Assembly: GCF_004766055.1 (NCBI RefSeq)
Contig: NZ_SPQR01000011.1
Span: 45,145-109,144, forward strand
DNA: 64,000 nucleotides
Reading direction: 5' to 3'
From: Desulfosporosinus sp. Sb-LF
GTDB taxonomy: Bacteria > Bacillota > Desulfitobacteriia > Desulfitobacteriales > Desulfitobacteriaceae
Shown here: in pieces, positions 43,004 through 52,918 of the stretch
How positions within the stretch are numbered: position 1 is the stretch's first letter
Layout of the letters: the number at the start of each line of letters is the position of its first letter
Position numbers and translations under genes: made by a program
The notes under the pieces: generated by a model
Databases searched by the model: none
Seen by the model: only the letters and a program-made list of their open reading frames with translations
Told to the model about the DNA's origin: nothing

Positions 43004-43077
43004 ATGCAAAGGATTACAGTATTAAAACCGGCTACGATTAACCGACGGCCCACGCCCACACAAAAGGATTTTTGAGT
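43004..43077 (+). pseudogene. Possible remnant of a serine site-specific recombinase
   Basis: The short frame MQRITVLKPATINRR followed by a stop resembles the N-terminal leader of large serine recombinases of clostridia. No catalytic serine block (AxxRVSTD) follows, and downstream pieces (KIIRRGDPSKPIK, then EEKVSPRQMTDSEESALVAAAFDTF to a stop at 43231) are in broken frames. Recognition rests on one short block. Confidence 0.35.
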
Positions 43078-43231
43078 GGGCGTAGGCCATTACACAGAAA
43101 ATTATTCGTCGTGGTGATCCGTCCAAGCCGATAAAGTAGTTCCTGAAGAAAAGGTTAGCCCGCGACAAATGACCGACAGTGAAGAATCTGCCTTAGTTGC
43201 AGCCGCCTTCGATACATTTACTCATGAATAA

Positions 43232-43262
43232 AGGGCCAGCCTAAAAAGTTGGCCCCATATAT
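43232..43262 (-). terminator. Terminator of the amidohydrolase gene
   Basis: GGGCCA and TGGCCC pair around an 11-nt loop immediately after the stop at 43264; on the minus strand TTTATT follows. Confidence 0.6.
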
Positions 43263-43263
43263 T

Positions 43264-44511
43264 TCATAGTTGTCCTTTTACTACCTCGCCCTCTTTCATA
43301 ATCGCCCACATATTATTAGTAGACAAATTTTCGATATTATCAAGTGGGTTCTTTGTCAGAACAATAAGGTCGGCGAACTTGCCTGACTCGATAGTACCAG
43401 TGATGTTATCGACCTTGAGCATCTCAGCACCATTCTTTGTCGCGGCCATAATCGTCTGCATAGGAGTGAGCCCGGACTTGCACAAGGTATGGATTTCGGT
43501 TATTGCGTACCTACCATAGGGGGTTAGTCTACTGCAAAAGGAGTCAGAACCGACAACAATGCGAATGCCTTTCGCCACTGCGGTCTGGAAGTTGGCAATT
43601 GTGCGGTTAAGTTCTTTCTCAGCAGTATTATTACCAGGGAAGTGATCCAAAATAGTTCTATATGGTGGTTCATACTGGCTGTACCACTCGTAGAAGAACT
43701 GCAAGGTTGGGCAGAAGGTAATATTCTTCTCTCTCATTATGTCAAGGGTTTCTTCATCTAACTCCTGACCGTGTATAATGCAGGAAACTCCAGCTCTGGC
43801 TGAGTCTTTAGCACCGCTGTAACCCTCGGCATGAGACCAAACTGGAAGCCCAACCATAGAAGCCTCTTCTACAACAGCCATGATCTCTTCGTAGGTGTAA
43901 TGCTGGTCAGCTTTTCGGTCTAGTCTCCAAGTTCCGCCACCTGTAGCCCAAATTTTGATGCAGTCGGGACCTTGACGCAAGCGTTGACGAACAGCTTTGC
44001 GTAGTTCCCAAGGTCCGTCAACCCGCTCAGCCCAAGGATGTGACTCTTCATTATATTCCAGCGACAGTTTGTGAGAATCGCCGTGCCCACAGGTTCTACA
44101 AAAGCCAAGACCTGATGTTATAATTCTCGGTCCCTTGATGACGCCAACTTCAATCATATTACGAAGGTCGATACCGAAGCGGGAAATCTCACCGACTGTG
44201 GTTAGCCCGTTCTCCAATGCTTCCTGAGCTTGGCCGGAAGAGACAACTGCTTTCTGGAACAGCGGCTCTAGAACCCAGTCGTTATCATCCGAGCTGAGGT
44301 TACCACAGAAGTGAAGGTGGGTGTCAATCAGGCCCGGTATAATCACAGCATCAGAAATATCCACGACCTGGTAGTCAGAGTCAACGTTTTTATTCTGTCC
44401 TGAATATACAATGTTTTTTCCTTCAATAAGAACAAGCGATTTTTCTACAGGATCCTTTCCTGTGCCATCAATCAGTAATGCCCCCCTAAGAGCTATTTTT
44501 GATGTTGGCAT
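43264..44511 (-). CDS. Amidohydrolase-superfamily protein (imidazolonepropionase/prolidase-like)
   Basis: The start ATG 44511 lies behind GGGAGATG; the frame extends five codons further up. The 415-residue protein shows the metal sites of the superfamily: IIPGLIDTHLHF, CIKIWATGG (possible carbamylated Lys), VWSHAEG, CIIHGQEL, and GSDSF near the end, with the usual C-terminal GTIESGKFADLIVL. Members hydrolyse cyclic amides, dipeptides or lactones. Its gene is preceded by a sigma-54 promoter and is the last gene of the methylamine block. A role in processing an N-methylated amide or betaine precursor is possible but only contextual. Confidence 0.82.
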   Translation of the reverse strand: MPTSKIALRGALLIDGTGKDPVEKSLVLIEGKNIVYSGQNKNVDSDYQVVDISDAVIIPGLIDTHLHFCGNLSSDDNDWVLEPLFQKAVVSSGQAQEALENGLTTVGEISRFGIDLRNMIEVGVIKGPRIITSGLGFCRTCGHGDSHKLSLEYNEESHPWAERVDGPWELRKAVRQRLRQGPDCIKIWATGGGTWRLDRKADQHYTYEEIMAVVEEASMVGLPVWSHAEGYSGAKDSARAGVSCIIHGQELDEETLDIMREKNITFCPTLQFFYEWYSQYEPPYRTILDHFPGNNTAEKELNRTIANFQTAVAKGIRIVVGSDSFCSRLTPYGRYAITEIHTLCKSGLTPMQTIMAATKNGAEMLKVDNITGTIESGKFADLIVLTKNPLDNIENLSTNNMWAIMKEGEVVKGQL

Positions 44512-44815
44512 ACTTTCATCTCCCATACATCATAAATTCTAGAAGTAAAGACATCCATAAAATTCTTACCTAAGAGACTCAGCTACTGCAGCGCAGGTTA
44601 CTTTTCCTTACACTACATAACATTCACACCTAAGGACAACATTACTTTTTAGAGCAGCGTCCCCTTTGTAAGCTGACCCTAGGGTATAAAACTAGAGTTA
44701 CATTGGTTAGGGCAAATGTTGATGTTCGAGCGACGGACCGGTCATGTTGCTACGAAGTTTTAATTATCTAAAAATCATCCGTGTTAACCTCCTTAATGAT
44801 TTTATTTAATACATT

Positions 44816-44831
44816 AGCAACTATCATGCCA
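44816..44831 (-). promoter_or_regulatory. Sigma-54 promoter upstream of the amidohydrolase gene
   Basis: Minus strand TGGCATGATAGTTGCT fits the -24/-12 consensus. The AGTGTA-type inverted repeat is not found at the 180-bp position here, so a different activator or site may be used. Downstream, GGAGG plus ATG at 44779 opens a 4-codon frame only (MIFR, stop). The rest of 44512-45191 holds no other gene. Confidence 0.75.
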
Positions 44832-45191
44832 AGGCATAGGGCATCAACGTCTTTCGTTTGCAAAACCTATTAAGGAGATAAAATAGTTGAAATCATCTGC
44901 CTTACCCATGTTTTTCGTCCTTATCGCTTGTCAAAAGAGGACATTAATATGCTTATAAAACCTCCCTATTGTGACTTAGACCTGCAATAATGAATATCAT
45001 CCATTAGAATAGAATGAATGGCCCCTGTAGCTACAAACGCTGTATTGTACAACAAATTATTTATTTCACACCAATACTTGAGAAAATTTATCTGTGGGTC
45101 TACAGATCACTATCGTGAATTAAATTCAATAATATCTCCCAAGTATGATAAAGTATTAATTATAGTCACTACATAGCAGGAGGCATTTTTC

Positions 45192-46517
45192 ATGACAGAA
45201 CAGTTACTAATTGGGTTAATTATCCTCGTAGTCGTTGCCATCATTTTACTCATTATCTTATTAACACGCTCGTCACGCTCTCCCTTTATACAGGTCGAGG
45301 GTAAATTAGCTACACTAGAGAAAAACTTGGAACGCAACGAACGACTTGTTAATGGCGAAATCTCCAGGAACCGAGAAGAATCCACAGCCAATGCCCGACA
45401 AGTTCGTGAAGAGCTAAATCAATCCGTCCGTTCATTTAACGATTCCGTGCTCTCTCGTATGGCCGAAATCGCTAGCCTTCAGCGCAATCAATTAGACATT
45501 TTCGCCACTCAGCTAGCCTCTCTCACCAAAACGAACGATCAAAAATTAGAACAGCTACGCAAAACAGTGGAAGATCGCCTTATCCTTCTCCAAAAGGACA
45601 ATGGACAGAAATTAGACCAAATGCGTGCGACCGTTGACGAAAAACTAAGTGCTACACTTGAGCAACGCTTGGGAGAATCTTTCAAATTAGTCAGTGAGCG
45701 CTTAGAAGCAGTGCACAAAGGGCTTGGGGAAATGCAAACCTTGGCTTCAGGTGTCGGTGACTTAAAGAAAGTCCTCACCAATGTAAAAACCCGAGGCATG
45801 TGGGGAGAAATTCAACTTGGGAATTTATTAGAGCAAATTCTCACTCCTGAACAATATGCCACGAATGTTGTGACTAAAGTTGGGAGCAACGATCGCGTTG
45901 AATTTGCCATCAAGCTCCCCGCTCGAGATGGTCAGGACAGCATTATTTGGCTCCCGATCGATGCCAAATTTCCGGTGGAAGATTATGAACGCTTAATTGA
46001 AGCACAAGAACAAGCTAATATCCCACGTATTGAAGAACTGGGTAAATCTCTGGAAAACCGCATTAAGCTGGAGGGGAAAGCGATTCGTGACAAATACATC
46101 GATCCCCCCAATACCACAGACTTTGGTATTTTGTTCTTACCCGTTGAAGGATTATATGCAGAAGTATTACGTCGTCCTGGCCTTTGTGAAATCCTTCAAC
46201 GGGAGTACAAAATCGTCGTAACTGGGCCAACCACATTAGCTGCCCTCCTCAACAGCCTACAAATGGGGTTCAGAACCCTAGCCATAGAAAAGCGCTCTAG
46301 CGAAGTCTGGAACTTGCTGAGCGCAGTGAAAACGGAATTTGGCAAATTTGTGGAAGTCCTTGAAAAAACACAGAAGAAACTCCAAGAAGCGAGTAACACC
46401 ATTGAAACTGCGACCAGAAAGTCTCGAACCATTGCGCGAAAGCTTAAAAATGTGCAGACTCTTCCTGCTAACGAAGCCGAATTACTACTTGAGCAAGGGA
46501 TAGATTGCGGAGAATAA
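45192..46517 (+). CDS. rmuC: DNA recombination protein RmuC
   Basis: The 441-residue protein has an N-terminal membrane anchor (LLIGLIILVVVAIILLIILL), a long coiled coil (~30-165) and the RmuC nuclease-like core: GMWGEIQLGNLLEQILTPEQY, WLPIDAKFPVEDYERL and FGILFLPVEGLYAEVLRRPGL. RmuC limits inversions at short repeats and is a PD-(D/E)XK-type protein. RBS AGGAGG at the right distance. A decayed fragment of a second copy lies at 22.13-22.24 kb. Confidence 0.94.
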   Translation: MTEQLLIGLIILVVVAIILLIILLTRSSRSPFIQVEGKLATLEKNLERNERLVNGEISRNREESTANARQVREELNQSVRSFNDSVLSRMAEIASLQRNQLDIFATQLASLTKTNDQKLEQLRKTVEDRLILLQKDNGQKLDQMRATVDEKLSATLEQRLGESFKLVSERLEAVHKGLGEMQTLASGVGDLKKVLTNVKTRGMWGEIQLGNLLEQILTPEQYATNVVTKVGSNDRVEFAIKLPARDGQDSIIWLPIDAKFPVEDYERLIEAQEQANIPRIEELGKSLENRIKLEGKAIRDKYIDPPNTTDFGILFLPVEGLYAEVLRRPGLCEILQREYKIVVTGPTTLAALLNSLQMGFRTLAIEKRSSEVWNLLSAVKTEFGKFVEVLEKTQKKLQEASNTIETATRKSRTIARKLKNVQTLPANEAELLLEQGIDCGE

Positions 46518-46564
46518 CAACGGGATCAAGTATGATGAGATAATAAATCGTGACATATTAGCAA

Positions 46565-46606
46565 AACAAGCGCTCACTTTAATATCAATTAAAGTGAGCG
46601 CTTGTT
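46565..46606. terminator. Bidirectional hairpin between rmuC and cydC
   Basis: A perfect 19-bp stem with a 4-nt loop (ATCA) between convergent genes. It overlaps the last codons of cydC. Neither side has a long T-run. Confidence 0.75.
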
Positions 46607-48324
46607 GATGCCTCCCACATCCTATGATAAAATCCCCTCAGTTGAAGGAGCTTTTCGTGGTTTCCACGTTCAACGACCTGACCGCAATCGAGAACTAGAA
46701 TCTCATCCATCTTATCTAATCCGATCAGGCGATGAGTAATAACTAAGGTGCTACGCCCTTCCATAAGTTGATAGATCTCATCTATGACCTTGCGTTCGGT
46801 CAAGGGATCAAGTCCTACCATGGCTTCATCTAGTATCAAAATTGGGGCGTTTTTTAACAAGACACGAGCAATTGCCAAACGCTGCCTCTGCCCCCCCGAT
46901 AATTTGAAACCACCTTCCCCTACAAGACTGTCATACCCTTGGGGTAAGGAAAGAATAAAATCATGAAGTTTGGCCTGCTGTGACGCACGAATTAGTTCTT
47001 CCTCCGTTGCCTCAGGTTTCGCCAATAGGAGATTTTCCCGTACTGTCGCATTAAAAAGATGCGTTCGCTGAGTCACGACCCCAATAAATCCCCGAGCATC
47101 CTCCAGAGTGTACTCTCGTAACGAATGTCCCCCCAACTCAATCTCTCCCTCGTCGTATTCCCAAAAACGCAGGAGAAGATTAACGACACTAGTTTTGCCA
47201 GCTCCACTCGGGCCGACAATCGCCACCTTGCCTTGTTTGGGAATACGAAATGACAGATGATTCAAAGCCCAAGGTTCGTTTGCCTTATATTTAAAGCTTA
47301 CATCTTGGAAGACTAGACCTGATTCATCCGGTTGGGGAGACAGTTTAACAGCGCTCTTGACGGCGGGCTCGCCCTCGATCAGCTCCAACAAACGCTCCGC
47401 AGCGGCCCGGTTTTGTTCCAGATAATGAGGAACTAAGGCTAAAGGAAACAAAGCTTCGAAACTACTGAAGGCCCCCAGAGCTAACATCCCCAGGTTGACT
47501 CCGTTTAATTTCCCTTGTTCGACGAGTAGAATCCCCAAAACCAAGACTAACCATAGGCCGAGATGGGCAATCATCCCCGTCAGAGCTGAGGATAGCGCGG
47601 AAAGAGAAACAATTCTGCACTGCCGTCCCCTTAAGTCCCTATCTGTTTGTTGAATTGTTGCTAAGTAAGTTTTCACTTGACCATAAGCCACCAATTCCGT
47701 CATTCCCAAGAGGGTATCGGCAACCTTCGCATTCAGCTCTGATTTTAGTGCGACCATTTGACTCCCAAAGCCTTGACTTAAGACTTTTATTCCCCACGGG
47801 ATTCCAATCCCCGCCACCAGAAAACAGGCGGCAAGAATCATGGAAAACCGTACATCATAACGCGCCAAAAAGAATCCATATCCGAAGAGAACCAGTACAG
47901 CGACGAACGGAGGCGCAAAGACACGCAAATAAAGGTTCTGCTGACTCTCTACATCCGCCACAATCCGGCTCAACAGATCTCCATTTCGTAAGCTTAATAG
48001 CCGAGCTGGAGCCAACGGTTCGAGCCCCTGATAAAACTTAACTCGGATTTGGCTTAAGATCCGAAACATCACGTCATGAGACACATAACGTTCTAAGTAA
48101 CGGAAGACTGCGCGAGAAAGCCCGAAGAAGCGAACTCCGACGATGGTTACCATTAAATCGAGGATTGGCGGATGAAGGGCAGCCCGGGCGAGCAGAAAGG
48201 CAGATGTCGCCATTAAGCCGACATGACTCGTAATCGCAAGAGTACTTAAAATCAACGCCAACAAAATTCGCGGCCAGTAAGGTATCATCAAGTAAATCAA
48301 CCATGTCATGCTCTTCATCTTCAT
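46585..48324 (-). CDS. cydC: cytochrome bd assembly ABC transporter, CydC subunit
   Basis: The 579-residue protein has six membrane helices followed by an ATPase domain with Walker A VGPSGAGKTS, signature LSGGQRQRLAIARVLL and Walker B ILILDEAMVGLD. It starts inside the cydD stop (4-bp overlap). CydDC exports thiols (cysteine/glutathione in E. coli) and binds haem, and is needed for cytochrome bd assembly. The D-loop VGLD replaces the common TSxLD. Confidence 0.92.
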   Translation of the reverse strand: MKMKSMTWLIYLMIPYWPRILLALILSTLAITSHVGLMATSAFLLARAALHPPILDLMVTIVGVRFFGLSRAVFRYLERYVSHDVMFRILSQIRVKFYQGLEPLAPARLLSLRNGDLLSRIVADVESQQNLYLRVFAPPFVAVLVLFGYGFFLARYDVRFSMILAACFLVAGIGIPWGIKVLSQGFGSQMVALKSELNAKVADTLLGMTELVAYGQVKTYLATIQQTDRDLRGRQCRIVSLSALSSALTGMIAHLGLWLVLVLGILLVEQGKLNGVNLGMLALGAFSSFEALFPLALVPHYLEQNRAAAERLLELIEGEPAVKSAVKLSPQPDESGLVFQDVSFKYKANEPWALNHLSFRIPKQGKVAIVGPSGAGKTSVVNLLLRFWEYDEGEIELGGHSLREYTLEDARGFIGVVTQRTHLFNATVRENLLLAKPEATEEELIRASQQAKLHDFILSLPQGYDSLVGEGGFKLSGGQRQRLAIARVLLKNAPILILDEAMVGLDPLTERKVIDEIYQLMEGRSTLVITHRLIGLDKMDEILVLDCGQVVERGNHEKLLQLRGFYHRMWEASTSAHFN

Positions 48325-50054
48325 ATAGACTCTCCTCGGTATTCCGTAAGCAAGCGGTAATAGAGCCCCTGCACGCTCATCAATTCCTCGTGATTACCCT
48401 GTTCGACAATATGCCCTTGATCCATGACTAAAATGCGATCTGCTTGACGAACCGTACTCAGTCGATGGGCAATGATTAAAGTTGTCTTGCCTTGCATCAG
48501 CCGTTTTAGGGCCAGCTGAACAGCGTATTCACTTTCAGTGTCAAGGTTCGACGTCGCTTCATCTAGAATAATCAAAGGAGCATCTTTCAAAAAGGCCCTG
48601 GCGATAGCGATTCTTTGGGCCTGTCCCCCACTCAAGCGAATGCCCCCTTCTCCAAGGGGCGTATTATAGCCCTCTGGAAATTCCAAGATGAATTCATGGG
48701 CTGACCCCTCTTTTGCCGCGTTTTTAACCTCTTCCAACGTTGCGGAAGGCCGACCGAAGTGAATATTTTCCGCTATGCTCCCTGCAAAAAGATAGGGATT
48801 CTGGGGAACGTATGAAATCTGTTCCCGCCATCTCTCTGGCGACATCGTCTTAAGTAAACAACCATTGACAAAAATCTCCCCCTTTGTGGGTTCAATAAAG
48901 CGAAGCATAAGATGGGCAATCGAAGTTTTTCCCGCTCCACTTGGGCCTACAAGAGCAATCATCTCACCAGAATGTAGGGAGAGCGTGATACCGTTTAAGG
49001 CCGGCACCTGTCTCTGCGGGTAAATTAGGCTGACGCTTTCAAAGGAGATATGAAACTTGGAGGATAAGTCATTGTCGTCTTCTTTCTTCTTGTCATCACT
49101 CATCAGAGGAAAATCCAAGATCTCAAAGATTCTGCCCGCAGCATTGACTCCAGATAACCCAGCGTGGAAATTCAAACCAAGAGTCCTTAATGGGGTGTAA
49201 AACTCGGGTGCCAGAAGCAAGAGGAATAACCCCGTTGAGTAGGTGAGCGTTCCATTCACGAGCCTTAACCCTATGGTTACGGCAACTAATGCCGTACTCA
49301 TAGTTGCTAAGAATTCTAAGACAAGAGCCGACAAAAAAGCAATCCTCAGCACACCTAATGTTGCTTTACGAAACGAATCACTCACTCTCTCAATTACTCG
49401 TATTTGATCTTTTGCCCGACCAAATACTTTAAGGGTCGTCATTCCCTGCAAAACATCTAAGAAATGGGCACTCATCCAGCTGAGACTTTGCCACTGCCGA
49501 AGGGAACTTTTCTCAGCTAACTTTCCAATCAGAATCATAAAGACAGGAATAAGCGGTCCAGTCAAGAGAAGAATCAACCCAGATTTCCAATCTAAGGGAA
49601 ACACAAATGCTAAAATAAGAAGGGGAATTCCTGCGGCCAGAATCAGTTGGGGAAGGTACTTGGAAAAGTACTCCTCTAAGGATTCAACCCCATCCACCAC
49701 GGTTGTGATTAGTTCTCCGGTCCTTTCCCCCCGTGCATACACTGGTCCCAATGCGACAATGTGGCTCATTAAGCGTTGACGCAGACTTGACTTGATACGG
49801 GAAGCCGCTTCATGAGCACTTACTTCACTGACCCATTGAAAAACTGTCCGCACCACAATGATTTTGAGAATCTGGAAAAGTGAATGCCGAAGTGAATAAA
49901 AGGTAGCTCCCTCTAGAAAGGCCTCTGCAACGACCCGAGAGAAAAACCAAGCTTGGGCAACAGCCAGTAACGCGGTCCCAATGCACATTCCGACCGCGAG
50001 TAACAGATACCCCCAAACAGGTCTCCCCTCTTGAACTAACCTTTTATTAAACAT
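48321..50054 (-). CDS. cydD: cytochrome bd assembly ABC transporter, CydD subunit
   Basis: The 577-residue protein has six membrane helices (GERTGELITTVVDGVESLEEYFSKYLPQL is characteristic of CydD) and an ATPase with Walker A VGPSGAGKTS, signature LSGGQAQRIAIARAFL and Walker B LIILDEATSNLD. It heads the cydDC pair, 361 bp after cydB. Confidence 0.92.
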   Translation of the reverse strand: MFNKRLVQEGRPVWGYLLLAVGMCIGTALLAVAQAWFFSRVVAEAFLEGATFYSLRHSLFQILKIIVVRTVFQWVSEVSAHEAASRIKSSLRQRLMSHIVALGPVYARGERTGELITTVVDGVESLEEYFSKYLPQLILAAGIPLLILAFVFPLDWKSGLILLLTGPLIPVFMILIGKLAEKSSLRQWQSLSWMSAHFLDVLQGMTTLKVFGRAKDQIRVIERVSDSFRKATLGVLRIAFLSALVLEFLATMSTALVAVTIGLRLVNGTLTYSTGLFLLLLAPEFYTPLRTLGLNFHAGLSGVNAAGRIFEILDFPLMSDDKKKEDDNDLSSKFHISFESVSLIYPQRQVPALNGITLSLHSGEMIALVGPSGAGKTSIAHLMLRFIEPTKGEIFVNGCLLKTMSPERWREQISYVPQNPYLFAGSIAENIHFGRPSATLEEVKNAAKEGSAHEFILEFPEGYNTPLGEGGIRLSGGQAQRIAIARAFLKDAPLIILDEATSNLDTESEYAVQLALKRLMQGKTTLIIAHRLSTVRQADRILVMDQGHIVEQGNHEELMSVQGLYYRLLTEYRGESI

Positions 50055-50415
50055 TTAGTCATCTCCTAGGAGTCAGTTTTATTTTCACGTTCACACACGT
50101 TCCATGGCTATTCGTATGACGAGAAGGCTAAAACACTATAGTTTTCTTTGCAAAGAAACTTTCTCTGGCTTAGGTCCCCACGAAGGTTTGGAGCGGTGTT
50201 AAGCGCCTCGCGTAAGTTAGGGACGGTTCTCGACTGGCATCCATCCGTAATTTTGTAGTAATTCACGACAATTCACTTTTTATAAATATCAGCTATCATC
50301 TATAATCCTATAAATTCACGGAAGGATTTCTGTCCCAAGCTAAGAAGGCTGAGCAAAAGATAAAAAGATAAAGGAACAAGATTAATCTTGCCCCTTCATT
50401 CTAAAGGATCCTGAC
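50055..50415 (-). other. Intergenic region between cydB and cydD
   Basis: About 360 bp without a gene. A palindromic hairpin at 50373-50396 (CAAGATTAATCTTG core) followed on the minus strand by TTTATCTTTTTATC can end the cydAB transcript. A GC-richer patch (about 50185-50240, containing GGGACGGTTCTCGAC) looks foreign and may be a remnant of a small repeat element; no transposase is seen. Confidence 0.5.
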
Positions 50416-51420
50416 TTAATAATGAAGGTCTTTTTCCGTTACGCGTTTGCGGAAGACCCAATAGGTCCATCCCTGGTATAGAAGAACGATAGGAACCATG
50501 GTCAAGGCAATGATCGTCATAATCTTCAGGGTGTACGGACTGGACGAAGCGTTATAGATAGTTAGGCTCCACTTCATATTAAGACTTGAAACCATCACGC
50601 GTGGGAAAAGCCCCCAGAACATGGATACTGTAAACAAGAGAATAGTCAAACCATTCACCACAAAAGCCCAGCCAGCTTTACGGAGACGTATCAAAACATT
50701 GGCTAGGATTAGAGCTACTCCGGATGCAATCAAAGTAATACCTGCCCCAAGGTTATTGAATAGATCTGTCTGAAGATAGGTTAAGCCTGCCATCAACAAA
50801 ACCACTGGTATGGCTATAAAACCGATACTACGGGCGGCTTTTGACGACCGCTCAGCCATATGACCGACGGTCTTTAGACTGAGAAACAAGGCGCCATGAA
50901 ACGTGAAAACGAAGAGCGTGGTCAAACCCCCAACAATGGCATATGGAGAAAGAAGATCAAAGAATGTCCCGACATATTGCATTTTCGCATTAATCGGTAC
51001 ACCCTTAATCAGATTCGCCACAGCGACACCCCAAAGCAGAGAGGATAGGAAACTTCCCGTGAAAATCATTCCATCCCAGGTCGCCCGCCAACGGATACTG
51101 TTGTCACTGCTGCGAAATTCAAACGCGACGCCTCGTATGATTACGGCAACTAACACCAAAAATAAGGCGAGAAAGAACCCACTAAATAAGGTTGCATACC
51201 AATTAGGAAAGGCAGCAAACATAGCTCCACCAGCTGTAATTAACCAGACCTCATTTCCGTCCCAGTGCGGTCCGATAGTATTAATGATCACCCGACGTTC
51301 TGTATCGTTTTTCCCCAGGAAAGGAAGCAAAATCCCGACTCCGAAATCAAACCCTTCCAGAAAGAAGAAACCGACAAACAAGACGGTAATGAGTATGAAC
51401 CAGAGGATGTTCAAGTCCAT
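50416..51420 (-). CDS. cydB: cytochrome bd quinol oxidase subunit II
   Basis: The 334-residue protein has about 8-9 membrane helices and the CydB features NILWFILITVLFVGFFFLEGFDFGVGILLPFLG at the start and GPHWDGNEVWLITAGGAMFAAFP near residue 50. It overlaps cydA by 10 bp. Confidence 0.95.
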   Translation of the reverse strand: MDLNILWFILITVLFVGFFFLEGFDFGVGILLPFLGKNDTERRVIINTIGPHWDGNEVWLITAGGAMFAAFPNWYATLFSGFFLALFLVLVAVIIRGVAFEFRSSDNSIRWRATWDGMIFTGSFLSSLLWGVAVANLIKGVPINAKMQYVGTFFDLLSPYAIVGGLTTLFVFTFHGALFLSLKTVGHMAERSSKAARSIGFIAIPVVLLMAGLTYLQTDLFNNLGAGITLIASGVALILANVLIRLRKAGWAFVVNGLTILLFTVSMFWGLFPRVMVSSLNMKWSLTIYNASSSPYTLKIMTIIALTMVPIVLLYQGWTYWVFRKRVTEKDLHY

Positions 51421-52799
51421 AACGACGCCCCCTTTATTTCGCGTTTCAACGTTTCTTCCGTGCTAGCCTCTTCCGGGCCCCTCTTAATAAACTTAAGCAA
51501 GAGGTACACCTCAGCTACCGCTAAGACTGCATAAAGCAGAGCAAAGCCCGCAAAAGCGATCAGCATGGATAAGGCTGAGACAGAGGTCGAGACACCAGCC
51601 TCCACTGTTTGCAATCCATAAACGATCCAGGGCTGACGTCCGACTTCCGCCATATACCAACCCGAAGTGTTGGCGATATAGGGTATCGGAATCATCCAGA
51701 GGGCAAGTCTCAAAAACCATTTCTTTTGCTCTAAGCAATTCGACTTATAAAAGTATAGTCCAACAAGCGGGATCAACACTAACACCATACCAGCTGTCAA
51801 CATAATCCTGAAACTCCAGAACAAAGACGTTACCGGTGGAACATAATTGCCTGGCCCATATTGCTCGACTGCGGCAGTCTGAAGCTCATGAATTCCCTTT
51901 ACTTCCCCTGTAAAACGATTGTAAGAAAGAAAACTTAACAAGCCCGGGATCTTAAGCTCCGAGTTGTTTTTCTGACCTTGCTCATCGATGGAGGCGAATA
52001 ACAATAATCCCGCTGGATTTTCCGTCTCCCAATGTGCTTCAGCCGCTGCCATCTTCATGGGTTGTGCTTCTACAAGATGCATTCCTTGTAAATGCCCCAC
52101 TCCTGCAACTCCGAAGGCACTAATTAATCCAAAAACGACGGCCATATGGAAGGAACGCCGAAAAACGTCCAGATGGTTCTTCTTCGACAAATGGTAAGCA
52201 CTAATTCCCATCACAAAAAACGCTGCGGTGACAAAACCGCTAAGTACAACATGAGGGAATTGATAGAAAATATGCGGATTCGTAATGAGTGCGAGAAAAT
52301 CAGTCATTTCGGCTCGACCATTTCGCAATATGTATCCTACTGGTTCCTGCATAAATGAGTTGGCAATCAAGATCCAGAGTGCGGATAAATTAGAGGCAAT
52401 GGCCACAAGCCAAATGCTCAGAGCATGTACTTTTTTGGGCAATCTATCCCAGCCAAAAACCCATACTCCCAAAAACGTAGACTCTAAAAAGAAGGCTACT
52501 AAGGCTTCAACGGCCAATGGCGCTCCAAAGATATCCCCGACAAACCGAGAATACTCAGACCAGTTCATGCCAAATTGAAATTCTTGCACTAAACCAGTCA
52601 CGACACCCATGGCAAAGTTAATAAGGAATAACTTTCCCCAAAACTTTGTCATCTTCTTGTACGTCTCATTGCCAGTTCGCACATACCAAGTCTCCATCAT
52701 CGCCACCAGAACACCCAACCCCAGTGTCAACGGCACAAATAAGAAATGATAAGACGTGATCACTGCAAATTGTAATCTGGACAAGATGAGTTCAGTCAT
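51411..52799 (-). CDS. cydA: cytochrome bd quinol oxidase subunit I
   Basis: The 462-residue protein contains the haem b595 ligand in SRLQFAVITSYHFLFVPLTLG, the haem b558 region (FPHVVLSGFVTAAFFVMGISAYHL), the glutamates of EALVAFFLESTFLGVWVFGW, and the GRQPW block. The Q-loop is short (about 60 residues), as in Firmicute bd oxidases. It supports respiration at low oxygen or oxygen detoxification in an anaerobe. First gene of cydABDC. Confidence 0.96.
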   Translation of the reverse strand: MTELILSRLQFAVITSYHFLFVPLTLGLGVLVAMMETWYVRTGNETYKKMTKFWGKLFLINFAMGVVTGLVQEFQFGMNWSEYSRFVGDIFGAPLAVEALVAFFLESTFLGVWVFGWDRLPKKVHALSIWLVAIASNLSALWILIANSFMQEPVGYILRNGRAEMTDFLALITNPHIFYQFPHVVLSGFVTAAFFVMGISAYHLSKKNHLDVFRRSFHMAVVFGLISAFGVAGVGHLQGMHLVEAQPMKMAAAEAHWETENPAGLLLFASIDEQGQKNNSELKIPGLLSFLSYNRFTGEVKGIHELQTAAVEQYGPGNYVPPVTSLFWSFRIMLTAGMVLVLIPLVGLYFYKSNCLEQKKWFLRLALWMIPIPYIANTSGWYMAEVGRQPWIVYGLQTVEAGVSTSVSALSMLIAFAGFALLYAVLAVAEVYLLLKFIKRGPEEASTEETLKREIKGASLWT

Positions 52800-52842
52800 A
52801 AATTAAGCACTCTCCTTTCTTTCTTCCCTTTGTTTATTTAAT

Positions 52843-52871
52843 ATTATACTAATTATTAATTGTTTGGTCAA
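52843..52871 (-). promoter_or_regulatory. Sigma-A promoter of the cyd operon
   Basis: Minus strand TTGACC (52866-52871), 17 bp, TATAAT (52843-52848), 44 bp before the cydA start. It is embedded in AT-rich DNA; no clear Rex site was found. Confidence 0.75.
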
Positions 52872-52918
52872 TATAAATTCTAACTTATGTCTTGTCTTCC
52901 TTTGTTTAGGTTAGGTTT

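Noticed and set aside
42805..43059. Minus-strand open frame of 84 codons in the recombinase-remnant zone
   Set aside because: No recognisable domain or RBS, and the opposite strand carries the pieces that resemble known proteins.
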